Positions 9,967 through 17,445 of a stretch of 64,000 nt of DNA are shown here, piece by piece (positions within the stretch are counted from its first letter, which is position 1; each line of letters opens with the position of its first letter). Source of the DNA: an uncultured Anaerolineaceae bacterium. GTDB taxonomy: Bacteria; Chloroflexota; Anaerolineae; Anaerolineales; Anaerolineaceae. A program made the position numbers and the translations under genes. The notes under the pieces were generated by a model, which was given only the letters and a program-made list of their open reading frames with translations, did not search any database and was not told the DNA's origin. The stretch is taken from NCBI GenBank assembly GCA_927443345.1, contig CAKMKJ010000006.1:62001-126000 (forward strand), in the 5' to 3' direction.

Positions 9967-10018
9967 AGGTGGGCTCGTTTTCAATGTAAATTTCTCATTC
10001 AGGTGGTCTCGTTTTCAA
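9967..10018 (+). repeat. Two direct 18-bp repeats, possible IS end
   Basis: AGGTGGGCTCGTTTTCAA (9967-9984) and AGGTGGTCTCGTTTTCAA (10001-10018) differ at one base and are spaced 34 bp start to start. Multiple short terminal repeats of this kind are seen at IS21-family ends, but no IstA/IstB gene is present here. Possible fossil element end. Confidence 0.45.
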
Positions 10019-10089
10019 AATTAAAAAACAGTTTTTCTGGCGGCTAAGAATATCAGAACAGCACGCTACACGGTAATGAGATTCTCGAC

Positions 10090-10345
10090 TAAATATCCGT
10101 ATCAAAATGTGTATAAAAAAATTTTATCCTAAAAAGGTGCTAACAAGTATTCAGCGTTGGTTCCATAGTGTTTGATGAGGTGTGTTTACCATGCCCAATA
10201 TTCTGAATCACAAGAAATAATGGGTAAATTCAAAGCATAGAGGTGCACAGAAAATGCTATACTATAGACAAAATTTTCATAATTCTTTGCCCAGTATGAA
10301 AAATTGATGGTGATTTTATGTTGACGGGAAATTCAGGGATTGCCT
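10090..10345 (+). repeat. Dispersed diverged repeat, copy A
   Basis: About 250 bp collinear with 40320-40570. Identical islands include TTGATGAGGTGTGTTTAC (10172-10189 and 40402-40419) and AAAATGCTATACTA (10251-10264 and 40479-40492). GTGTATAAAA, TTTTATCCTAA and AATTCTTTG are also shared at matching offsets, with small indels. In copy B the repeat leads into a decayed PAS-sensor gene; here it leads into the glycosyltransferase-like gene. The GCTATACT block may be a -10 element. It looks like a duplicated gene leader. Confidence 0.8.
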
Positions 10346-10389
10346 AAATGGCATCTTGAATTGTATTCAAATGACAGTAAAATAATCCA

Positions 10390-12084
10390 GTGCATAAATA
10401 TTTAACAACAATATTTTCAAACCCTAGGGGAGTAATGCTTAAAGCTTTTTCCAGTAAACTCATATTGAACAAGTCATTTTACAAAAATATCATCTTTGTT
10501 TTTATATTATTTATTATTGCTATATTAGCGTCCCTAATTATTGGATATTTCACAAAATTCTCATTTTCTAAATGGGGATTCAGCGATTCTTCAGTTTATT
10601 TTGCATCAGCACAAAATTTTGCTAATGGATTAGGTTTAGGTCTCGTAAATCCTGATGGAGTCTTCAATCGTTTAACTATCTTTCCTCCATTTTACTCGTT
10701 TACGTTAGGTATACTAGTAAAACTTGGTCTTAATATATTTGTTGCTGCTCGTCTAATTGATGTGGTGACTTTTGGGTTGTTTATATTTGTTATTGGATTT
10801 CTATTTTACATTATTACTTCTTCTCCAAGTTTATCTTTGGCTTTTTCAATTTTGACATTAGTTAATTTCGAATTGATAATTAACTTTACAAGTTTATTGT
10901 CAGAACCAATTGCTTTTTTGTTTGGTTTTTCAGGCTTTTTACTATCAATATTATTGATAAAACAGAAGAAATTTCTTTTTTTATTTTTATCTGGCACATT
11001 ATGTGCGCTAGGTCTTTTAACCCGTTACGCATTTATAGCCTTTCCCATCGCAAGTTTCATAATTATTAGTTTTTTTCTCGACGAAAAGTTCATCAAAAAA
11101 ATATTTACCCTTTTTGTATATTTGGTATTTAGCATTGGACCATTTGCCTTATGGTCTGTGATAGGCTATGGCGACTCAATTTCAATGGCTGGAAGAAGCT
11201 ATTTTATTGAGGGTTCAATCATTGATAAAGTAACTTTTGTCATCACAGAATATTATGAGATTATCAAATATTGGGTACCGTACCGAAGTTACATGATTTT
11301 TGATATCAGGACACAATTTCTAACGCCAATACTCATTGTTGTTATAATTTCAATTATTCTTATTGGCGTCTTCCTTGCAATAAAAAATTATCGAAACTCA
11401 GTTGACCAGAATAAGATGGCTATTGTTTTAACCATCGGTTTCCTTATACTTGCGATTACTTATTTCTTCATTCTTATTTTTTCAAATACCTTTACAAATA
11501 TGTCCGCGATCAATGGAAGAATTTTGTCTCCGCTATTACCAACATTTTTTGGGTTTCTTCTTTGTTGTTTATTATTATTGAAAAATTTTTCAAAAATTCA
11601 TCCATCAATCATTTACTCTCTTTGTTTTATCTTCGTCTTTTTGTTTGTTAAATTTAATTTCCCTTTAATACAAAATTATTTCGTCAAAAATGCAAATAAA
11701 GATAATGAACCTACACCTGTTTGGGTGGATAAACCTATCTTTGAAAAAATAAGAAATATGAATTTTAATAATTCTGACATGGTTTTTTCAAATGGACCGG
11801 ATATCGTACTTTATTACACAGCAAAATATCCATTCTATATTTCTAACGACATGGTTTCAGAAGGAATAGATACTACAGTAATTAATGACCAATCCAATCT
11901 CATAAATTGTCAGATATATATATTGTTTCCCACAGATTTCATAGACCCACTTCAAAGGCAAGAAAATCCATTAACAAAAATATCTGTTATAAAACTGATT
12001 AATAGCAATAATGTTCTCTATTCTTCAACGGATGGCACAATTGTTTATAACGATTATTGTCCAGGGCTTCATGTTCTAAATTGA
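10390..12084 (+). CDS. Polytopic membrane protein, GT39/ArnT-like glycosyltransferase
   Basis: Up to 564 residues from GTG 10390. ATG 10435 (MLKAFSSKLILNKS) is an alternative, with GGGGAG only 2 nt upstream. Ten or more hydrophobic helices are followed by a short polar C-terminal domain (about 430-564). The first extracytoplasmic loop (SDSSVYFASAQNFANGLGLG, then PPFYSFTLGILVKLG) has the acidic residue plus Y-x-x-A pattern and P-P-x-Y of the lipid-phosphate-sugar-using mannosyl/arabinosyl transferases. Base composition is strikingly AT-rich with AT-ending codons, unlike neighbours, and the gene is bracketed by element fragments. This suggests horizontal acquisition. Exact donor and acceptor unknown. 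Confidence 0.7.
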   Translation: MHKYLTTIFSNPRGVMLKAFSSKLILNKSFYKNIIFVFILFIIAILASLIIGYFTKFSFSKWGFSDSSVYFASAQNFANGLGLGLVNPDGVFNRLTIFPPFYSFTLGILVKLGLNIFVAARLIDVVTFGLFIFVIGFLFYIITSSPSLSLAFSILTLVNFELIINFTSLLSEPIAFLFGFSGFLLSILLIKQKKFLFLFLSGTLCALGLLTRYAFIAFPIASFIIISFFLDEKFIKKIFTLFVYLVFSIGPFALWSVIGYGDSISMAGRSYFIEGSIIDKVTFVITEYYEIIKYWVPYRSYMIFDIRTQFLTPILIVVIISIILIGVFLAIKNYRNSVDQNKMAIVLTIGFLILAITYFFILIFSNTFTNMSAINGRILSPLLPTFFGFLLCCLLLLKNFSKIHPSIIYSLCFIFVFLFVKFNFPLIQNYFVKNANKDNEPTPVWVDKPIFEKIRNMNFNNSDMVFSNGPDIVLYYTAKYPFYISNDMVSEGIDTTVINDQSNLINCQIYILFPTDFIDPLQRQENPLTKISVIKLINSNNVLYSSTDGTIVYNDYCPGLHVLN

Positions 12085-12328
12085 AATAATCGACTGATCT
12101 ATTTTTTAAACAACAAATCAATTTGCGAGAAATCATCGGCAGTCAAAGAATCAATGCAGGCAGTCGATGAAATATAGTTGCTTAAATAATCCTCCTGTAA
12201 TAAATTTCAAAAATATTAAACATGTTGTCTTATGCAGATTTCTACATAAATTTTTATAGGTTATTAAAATAATACATGGTGGAAATCAATAAAATGTACA
12301 TATTGCATAATCCGTAGGTAGACAAAAA
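12085..12328. other. AT-rich gap, nothing recognised
   Basis: About 240 bp between the membrane protein and the fossil IS end. No convincing gene, RNA or terminator seen. Confidence 0.5.
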
Positions 12329-12478
12329 GTTGATGTATCATTCTTTCTGACATAAATTTCTTAACCTTAACAAAAGCGGTGTGTCATAAGTATCCTTAAG
12401 GTGACGAAACCATATAAGGAGAACAAAATGAATCACCAAAAAGATTATACCTTTTCATTAGAACTTTCAAAAACTTAA
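12329..12478 (+). mobile_element. Fossil end of an IS256-family element
   Basis: From GTTGATGTATCATTCTTTCT onward this tracks the transposase-proximal end of the intact element at 3045-4350 (reverse strand). It shares CTTAACAAAAGCGGTG-like and AAGTATCCTTAAGGTGACGA blocks, the ribosome site AGGAGAACAAA and the start codon at 12428. The reading frame then gives MNHQKDYTFSLELSKT and a stop (12476-12478), against MTHQNNYTFAEELAEK in the intact copy. No further match is clear beyond about 12480, and no distal end was found. Confidence 0.9.
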
Positions 12479-12584
12479 TGAAGATTTCGGTTTAAATGAA
12501 CTTGCTTCCTAATCAGTATCTCTGGTTTATCGGTTCACAAATTTGGTTTAACCACGAATCCAATCACCTTGATAATTATCCCTC

Positions 12585-12612
12585 TTGACAACCCCAATAT
12601 TCTGCTTATAAT
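12585..12612 (+). promoter_or_regulatory. Consensus sigma-70 promoter for the PadR-ABC operon
   Basis: TTGACA (12585-12590), 16-bp spacer, TATAAT (12607-12612). Both hexamers are perfect. It lies about 40 bp upstream of the PadR coding frame. Downstream, ATAC-N6-GTAT (12631-12644) is an inverted repeat at the expected initial transcribed region, a plausible PadR autoregulatory operator. Confidence 0.8.
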
Positions 12613-12649
12613 AATAAAAAATTAATTATTATACAGTAGAGTATTTATT

Positions 12650-13231
12650 ATATCTGTCCGTCACGCTCTCTTAGGTCTTCTTGCTCAAAAGCCCCGCTAC
12701 GGTTATGAACTGTGCGCGGGGTTTACTGCGCTCGTCGGCGGTAAAGAAAACTGGGAAGTTAAACCCCCTCAAATCTACACCACGCTTGCACGAATGGTCG
12801 ATTCCGGGCTGGTGACTTTCAGCAACGCCAACGGCCAGCAGAGCAAGGGCGAATACGCCATCACCCCCACCGGGCATGATGAACTGATGAATTGGTTCCG
12901 CATGAGTAACATTGAAGAACCCCATCAAGACCCTTTTTATCTCAAACTGATGCTTTCGCTCGAACTGGATGAGGTGGATGCTTCTCGGCTGATTGTCATC
13001 CAGCGCGCTGCACTGTATCAAGAACTGCACCGCATCACCGAACAGCGTCAGACACTTGATCCACAAAATCAACTGGCCCAAATGCTGCTGATGGATAAAT
13101 CAGCCATGCACCTTGAAGCCGATCTGCGTTGGCTGGACATGATCGAATCCCGGCTGGATGAAGTTCAGCGCCAGCCTGCTCCCAAACCAGCCATGCGTCC
13201 GCGCGGGAGACCACCAAGTCAAAACGCATGA
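12650..13231 (+). CDS. PadR-family transcriptional regulator (non-ATG start)
   Basis: The frame reads SVRHALLGLLAQKPRYGYEL from 12653, exactly the normal N-terminus of PadR winged-helix proteins (wing and recognition helix through KPPQIYTTLARMVDSGLV), followed by an alpha-helical C-terminal dimerisation domain. The codon at the expected Met is ATA (12650), preceded by ATT (12647). No ATG, GTG or TTG occurs in frame before ATG 12794, which would remove most of the DNA-binding domain. About 193 residues. PadR proteins typically repress adjacent ABC efflux genes and are released by a drug or metabolite. It precedes the ABC pair by 49 bp, so co-transcription is likely. Confidence 0.85.
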   Translation: MSVRHALLGLLAQKPRYGYELCAGFTALVGGKENWEVKPPQIYTTLARMVDSGLVTFSNANGQQSKGEYAITPTGHDELMNWFRMSNIEEPHQDPFYLKLMLSLELDEVDASRLIVIQRAALYQELHRITEQRQTLDPQNQLAQMLLMDKSAMHLEADLRWLDMIESRLDEVQRQPAPKPAMRPRGRPPSQNA

Positions 13232-13280
13232 AAACTTACGTTCTTATCAATTTTGAAAAAATTCAACCAGGAGAAATATA

Positions 13281-14018
13281 ATGGCAACAATTGAAGTAAA
13301 AAACCTCAGTAAAGTTTATGGCAGTGGAGAAACAAAAGTCACCGCTTTAGATTCTGTAAACCTGATCATTGAACAAGGTCAGTTCGTGGCCGTAATGGGT
13401 CCGAGCGGATGCGGAAAATCCACCCTGCTGCACCTGATCGGCGGCCTTGATCGTCCGACCGGCGGCAGTGTGTTCATCGAAGGCAGCGATATCTCAAAGA
13501 TGAGCGACAACACCCTCACCGAACTGCGCCGGCGAAAGATGGGCTTTGTTTTCCAGTTCTTTAACCTGATCCCGGTGCTGGATGCGATAGAGAACACCGC
13601 GCTGCCACTAATTCTGGATGGTATTAAACCCGATATAGCCCGCACAAAAGCCAGCGAATGGCTCAGCCGCAACAAACTGGATGGCCGCGGCAATCACCGC
13701 CCGGATGAACTCTCAGGCGGACAGCAGCAGCGCGTGGCCATTTCACGGGCCATGGTGTCTGACCCGGTCATCATTCTGGCGGATGAACCCACCGGCAACC
13801 TTGATTCACGCAGCAGCGATGAGATTGCCGTCGCCCTGCGCAAGATTGTTACCGATTGGAAACGCACCGTGTTGATGGTCACTCACGATCCACGCATTGC
13901 GGCTTATGCCGACCGAATCATCTTCTTAAAAGACGGCAAAGTAGTGGATGATACACTGTTGAATGGTTCAAATGGCGAGAACGCAAAACGCCTGAAAGAG
14001 AAAGTCGAGTCACTATGA
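13281..14018 (+). CDS. ABC transporter ATPase, MacB/LolD type
   Basis: 245 residues, a single nucleotide-binding domain. Walker [10 protein letters not shown] (about residues 38-46), signature [14 protein letters not shown], Walker [14 protein letters not shown], and H-loop [18 protein letters not shown] and the overall length mark the LolD/MacB/FtsE group that works with FtsX-fold permeases as mechanotransmitters rather than classical importers. Its stop overlaps the start of the permease (ATGA), so the two are translationally coupled. AGGAG lies 6-8 nt upstream of the ATG. Confidence 0.95.
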   Translation: MATIEVKNLSKVYGSGETKVTALDSVNLIIEQGQFVAVMGPSGCGKSTLLHLIGGLDRPTGGSVFIEGSDISKMSDNTLTELRRRKMGFVFQFFNLIPVLDAIENTALPLILDGIKPDIARTKASEWLSRNKLDGRGNHRPDELSGGQQQRVAISRAMVSDPVIILADEPTGNLDSRSSDEIAVALRKIVTDWKRTVLMVTHDPRIAAYADRIIFLKDGKVVDDTLLNGSNGENAKRLKEKVESL

Positions 14019-16552
14019 GAATCCAATTTTTATTAGCCTGGCGTTACCTATGGGGACGCAAGCAGCGGATGGTGCTAACCACGCTGGCAGTTGTTTTTGG
14101 CGTCACCCTGCTCTTCGGTCTGAACTCCATGATTCCTGGAATGATGGAATCCTTTCGCCATAGCATGGTCACCACCTCTGGCAAAGTGGATATTTCAATC
14201 TCAAGTGATTCTAACAATCCGTTTGAACAATCCGTTTTGAGCGATTTAAGCGAGATTGACGGCATCAGTCAGTATACGGGCATTCTTACCAAGAATGTTG
14301 TACTGCCAGAATCTTTAGGCGGGTCAATTAACAAACTGACCGGCGCATCCTCTGTGACTGTCACCGGTGTGGATTTTGCCACAGCGCAAAACGTGCGCAA
14401 TTATTCTTTGCGAGACGGCCGCTTTCTTGAAGCGGGAGACACTTATGTCACCGTCATTCCACAACTCCTGGCCGACAAAATGGAACTGAAAACTGGAGAC
14501 ACTTTCACAATTCCTTCGAGCGAAGGAGTGGCAGATTTGAAAGTGGTCGGTGTTCTTTCTCTGAGCGCTTCTGCCGGCTTGGATGAAATTTTTGTTCCTC
14601 TGGCGACAGCTCAATCAATCCTCAATCTGCCTGAGAAGATCAACACCATTGATGCATTGATCAAATCTGGTTCAGATCGTGATGAAGTCGTTGCATCAAT
14701 CCTGGCAAAATTAGGCCCCAATTTCAAAAGCGGAGCAATTCAAACGGGTGATGAGCTCGCATCCGCCTTAATGATGGGTGAATCGATGATGTGGTTATTC
14801 GGCATCATGGCCTTGGCCATGGCCGGATTTATCATCTTTAATACCTTCCGCACGGTGGTGGCTGAACGCCGACGTGACCTGGGCATGCTGCGCGCCATCG
14901 GTGCTTCTAAACAAACAATCATGGGATTGATCATGGTTGAATCACTCATCCAGGGAATCATTGGCACTGCTTTGGGTCTGTTGTGTGGATACCTTTTTAG
15001 CCTTGCTTTGCTCGCAGGTGTAGGAAGCATCTTTGCAAGTATGCTGCGCGTCACAATCGGAGCCCCGGTAATTACTACCGCCAACTTAATCGGTTCGATT
15101 ATTCTGGGTGTTGGTTTCACCGTTGGCAGCGGCTATTTTCCGGCCAGATCGGCTATGAAGGTAACCCCGCTTGAAGCCATGCGTCCCACGTTGGGCACAA
15201 TGGAATATCGTCAAAATAACAAACGCGCAATCTGGGGTCTGGTTCTACTTGCGCTTGCGCTTTTTGGTTTGCTTTTTGGTGAAATTAAGATAGCCGGTCT
15301 TTCAGGCGTCGTTTTTCTGGTCGGAATCATTTTGATTGCACCAGTGATGGTCAAACCAGTGGCTGATATCTTTGGCAAACTAATTTCATCGATTTACCCA
15401 CGTGAAGGTAAGCTTGCTCAAGGAAATCTCACCCGCCAACCCTCTCGAGCTGCGATTACAGCCTCTTCGATGATGATCGGTCTCGCCATTTGTATCGCCT
15501 TGATGGCGATGATCACCAGCATCGAACATGGTTTCGTCAGATATTTGGATAAAAGCCTGGGCACAGATTATCTACTCATGCCGCCGTCACTTGTTTTAGG
15601 GGGTGGAAACCTTGGTGCCAATCAGGGATTGATCGAAAAGATCAAGGCAACTGACGGTATAGAAGAAGCAACATCACTGCGTTTGGCATCCAGCCAGATA
15701 GATGGGACTGCATTACAACTCATCGGACTTGATCCACTCGTGTACCCAAAAATCGCCGGACTCGAATTCAGCGAAGGAATATCAGAAAAAGCGTTTGAAG
15801 CCATGACCATGGGACCGGCCATCATCGTTAATGGCGTTTTCGCAATCACGAGCAATGTAAAAACCGGAGATGTATTAACACTTCAGTCACCGCAGGGTGA
15901 ACAAGAATACACCGTTGTCGGTATTGCTTTTGATTACCTGAATGCGAAAATCGCTACCGGATATATTTCACAAACCAATCTGGCAAATGACTTCAATTCA
16001 GAAAGTGATGTATTACTTTTAGTCAATCGAACGCCAGACGCTACTGCTGAAGAAGTAACCCCTGCACTGCAAGCTGTGATAAAAGAGTTTCCAACTTTTA
16101 GCCTGATTGATTCTTCCGAATTCAAGACTGAACAAATGGGGATGTTCAAGATGGCAATGAGTGTGTTTTACATCATGGTGGTTATGCTGGCAGTTCCGGG
16201 CCTGATAGCCATGGCAAATACCATGAGTATTAATGTCATCGAACGCACGCGTGAGATTGGTATGCTGAGGGCTGTAGGAGCCACCCAGACTCAAGTAAAA
16301 CGAATGGTCTTTGCCGAAAGTGTTCTGCTTTCTGCCCTGGGAACCACTATGGGTATTATGGTGGGGCTCTTTCTCAGCTACCTGCTGGTCAAAGCCATAA
16401 GTGTCATTGGCTTTAGTACTGAATTCTATTTCCCAACCATGGGCATTATCGCCTCCATGGTAGTAGGATTAGTTTTCGGCATCATCGCCGCCATGGTCCC
16501 GGCCAGGCAGGCAGCCAACACGGTCATCGTTGAAGCATTGCAATACGAATAG
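14015..16552 (+). CDS. FtsX/MacB-type ABC permease with two FtsX units
   Basis: 845 residues. N-terminal helix (about 18-40), periplasmic or extracellular MacB-PCD-like domain (about 45-250), an FtsX core of helices (about 265-400), then a second helix plus extracellular domain (about 490-690) and a final FtsX core (about 715-845) ending in VPARQAANTVIVEALQYE. The repeats ERRRDLGMLRAIGASKQTIM and ERTREIGMLRAVGATQTQVK are the coupling helices of the two halves. It likely moves lipopeptides or peptides, or drives a cell-envelope process, powered by the upstream ATPase. Its regulator is the PadR protein. A strong hairpin follows. Confidence 0.93.
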   Translation: MRIQFLLAWRYLWGRKQRMVLTTLAVVFGVTLLFGLNSMIPGMMESFRHSMVTTSGKVDISISSDSNNPFEQSVLSDLSEIDGISQYTGILTKNVVLPESLGGSINKLTGASSVTVTGVDFATAQNVRNYSLRDGRFLEAGDTYVTVIPQLLADKMELKTGDTFTIPSSEGVADLKVVGVLSLSASAGLDEIFVPLATAQSILNLPEKINTIDALIKSGSDRDEVVASILAKLGPNFKSGAIQTGDELASALMMGESMMWLFGIMALAMAGFIIFNTFRTVVAERRRDLGMLRAIGASKQTIMGLIMVESLIQGIIGTALGLLCGYLFSLALLAGVGSIFASMLRVTIGAPVITTANLIGSIILGVGFTVGSGYFPARSAMKVTPLEAMRPTLGTMEYRQNNKRAIWGLVLLALALFGLLFGEIKIAGLSGVVFLVGIILIAPVMVKPVADIFGKLISSIYPREGKLAQGNLTRQPSRAAITASSMMIGLAICIALMAMITSIEHGFVRYLDKSLGTDYLLMPPSLVLGGGNLGANQGLIEKIKATDGIEEATSLRLASSQIDGTALQLIGLDPLVYPKIAGLEFSEGISEKAFEAMTMGPAIIVNGVFAITSNVKTGDVLTLQSPQGEQEYTVVGIAFDYLNAKIATGYISQTNLANDFNSESDVLLLVNRTPDATAEEVTPALQAVIKEFPTFSLIDSSEFKTEQMGMFKMAMSVFYIMVVMLAVPGLIAMANTMSINVIERTREIGMLRAVGATQTQVKRMVFAESVLLSALGTTMGIMVGLFLSYLLVKAISVIGFSTEFYFPTMGIIASMVVGLVFGIIAAMVPARQAANTVIVEALQYE

Positions 16553-16568
16553 CTTTTTGTTTTTCATA

Positions 16569-16608
16569 ACCATGACAAGGCTAATTTATGCCTTGTCATG
16601 GTATTTTT
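16569..16608. terminator. Terminator after the ABC permease
   Basis: ACCATGACAAGGC (16569-16581) pairs perfectly with GCCTTGTCATGGT (16590-16602) and is followed by ATTTTTT. It lies between convergent genes and may also act on the minus strand. Confidence 0.9.
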
Positions 16609-16611
16609 TAA

Positions 16612-17061
16612 TCAATAGATGTTTTCGTATCGAATCAGACTGACCACATAAACTGCGCCAGTAACCACGACAATCCCGGCAAGTATCCACCAGATCAAAT
16701 CAGAAGAGAGTGGTTTCTCTGTGGCACCAACCATTAAGAGTAATAGGTAGGTAAGACATATGCCGGCTTTGAAAGCATTATTACCTGAACGATATTGAAT
16801 CCACAGTTTTCGTTCATCCATGCTTTCTATCCTGGCTTTTTGCAAGGCAACAGGGTTCTTTTTATAGCGAAAATATTGAAGTAGATTCCACCCCCCCACA
16901 ACTACAAAAAACAGTCCTATACCTTCAATGAGACGTAAATAGGGCGTCCATGCAGCAGCATTGAAATCAATACTTCCAGTGATAAATAGCAAGATGCCTA
17001 ATCCGAGCATCACTCCGCCTTTGATCAACTCAGTGTTTTGGTTCGATTTTTGGTTGTTCAT
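16612..17061 (-). CDS. Four-helix membrane protein, DUF2178-like
   Basis: 149 residues with four predicted membrane helices (about 14-30, 40-60, 98-112, 120-142). The cytoplasmic loop after helix 2 contains DERKLWIQYRSGNNAF, similar to the conserved DER-x-x-x-I loop of DUF2178 proteins, which commonly sit beside a small XRE regulator. Function unknown. It starts 5 bp after the stop of the XRE gene, so the pair forms one operon under the palindrome-flanked promoter. Confidence 0.8.
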   Translation of the reverse strand: MNNQKSNQNTELIKGGVMLGLGILLFITGSIDFNAAAWTPYLRLIEGIGLFFVVVGGWNLLQYFRYKKNPVALQKARIESMDERKLWIQYRSGNNAFKAGICLTYLLLLMVGATEKPLSSDLIWWILAGIVVVTGAVYVVSLIRYENIY

Positions 17062-17066
17062 AGTGT

Positions 17067-17264
17067 TTATCCTTCTTCATAAATGAAAATATCTTCTATT
17101 GTTAATCCAAACAACCGTGCAGTTTTGAATGCCAATAGAATTGAGGGGTTATAACGGCCTTGCTCAAGTGAAATTATGGTTTGGCGTGAGACCTCTAACC
17201 GTTCGGCCAGCTCTTGCTGGGTCAATCCATTATTAATACGCAACTCTTCAAGTTTGTTCTTCAT
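17067..17264 (-). CDS. Small XRE-family helix-turn-helix regulator
   Basis: The start is set at ATG 17264 (MKNKLEELRINNGLTQQELA) because AGGAG lies 6 nt upstream; the frame extends further without a good ribosome site. 65 residues, essentially one HTH domain: LTQQELAERLEVSRQTIISLEQGRYNPS. The C-terminal part (LLAFKTARLFGLTIEDIFIYE) is typical of the YozG/YgzD-like regulators paired with membrane proteins. Two near-identical 16-bp palindromes flank its promoter, so autorepression is very likely. Confidence 0.93.
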   Translation of the reverse strand: MKNKLEELRINNGLTQQELAERLEVSRQTIISLEQGRYNPSILLAFKTARLFGLTIEDIFIYEEG

Positions 17265-17303
17265 CTTTCTCCTGCTATCCAAAATTGAATACACCGGTTT
17301 ATT

Positions 17304-17361
17304 GTAAAGCTAGCTTTACATAGTATAGAGTATTATTTATGAAATGTCAAGCTCGCTTTAC
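17304..17361 (-). promoter_or_regulatory. XRE promoter with two palindromic operators
   Basis: On the minus strand, TTGACA (17345-17350), 17-bp spacer and TATACT (17322-17327) form a near-consensus promoter. GTAAAGCTAGCTTTAC (17304-17319) is a perfect palindrome just downstream of the -10. GTCAAGCTCGCTTTAC (17346-17361) matches it at 14 of 16 positions and overlaps the -35. The starts are 42 bp apart, about four helical turns, so two bound dimers would face the same side. Confidence 0.9.
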
Positions 17362-17387
17362 TTTTTTTTAAAACAGTAAGGAAACAA

Positions 17388-17415
17388 AAAGGACAGGTTG
17401 TGATTCCTGTCCTTT
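17388..17415 (-). terminator. Terminator for the M23-type lipoprotein gene
   Basis: AAAGGACAGG (17388-17397) pairs with CCTGTCCTTT (17406-17415). On the minus strand the stem is followed by TTTTTGTTT. Confidence 0.85.
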
Positions 17416-17445
17416 CCTAACTGCAGAAAATATCTATTCGTTACT

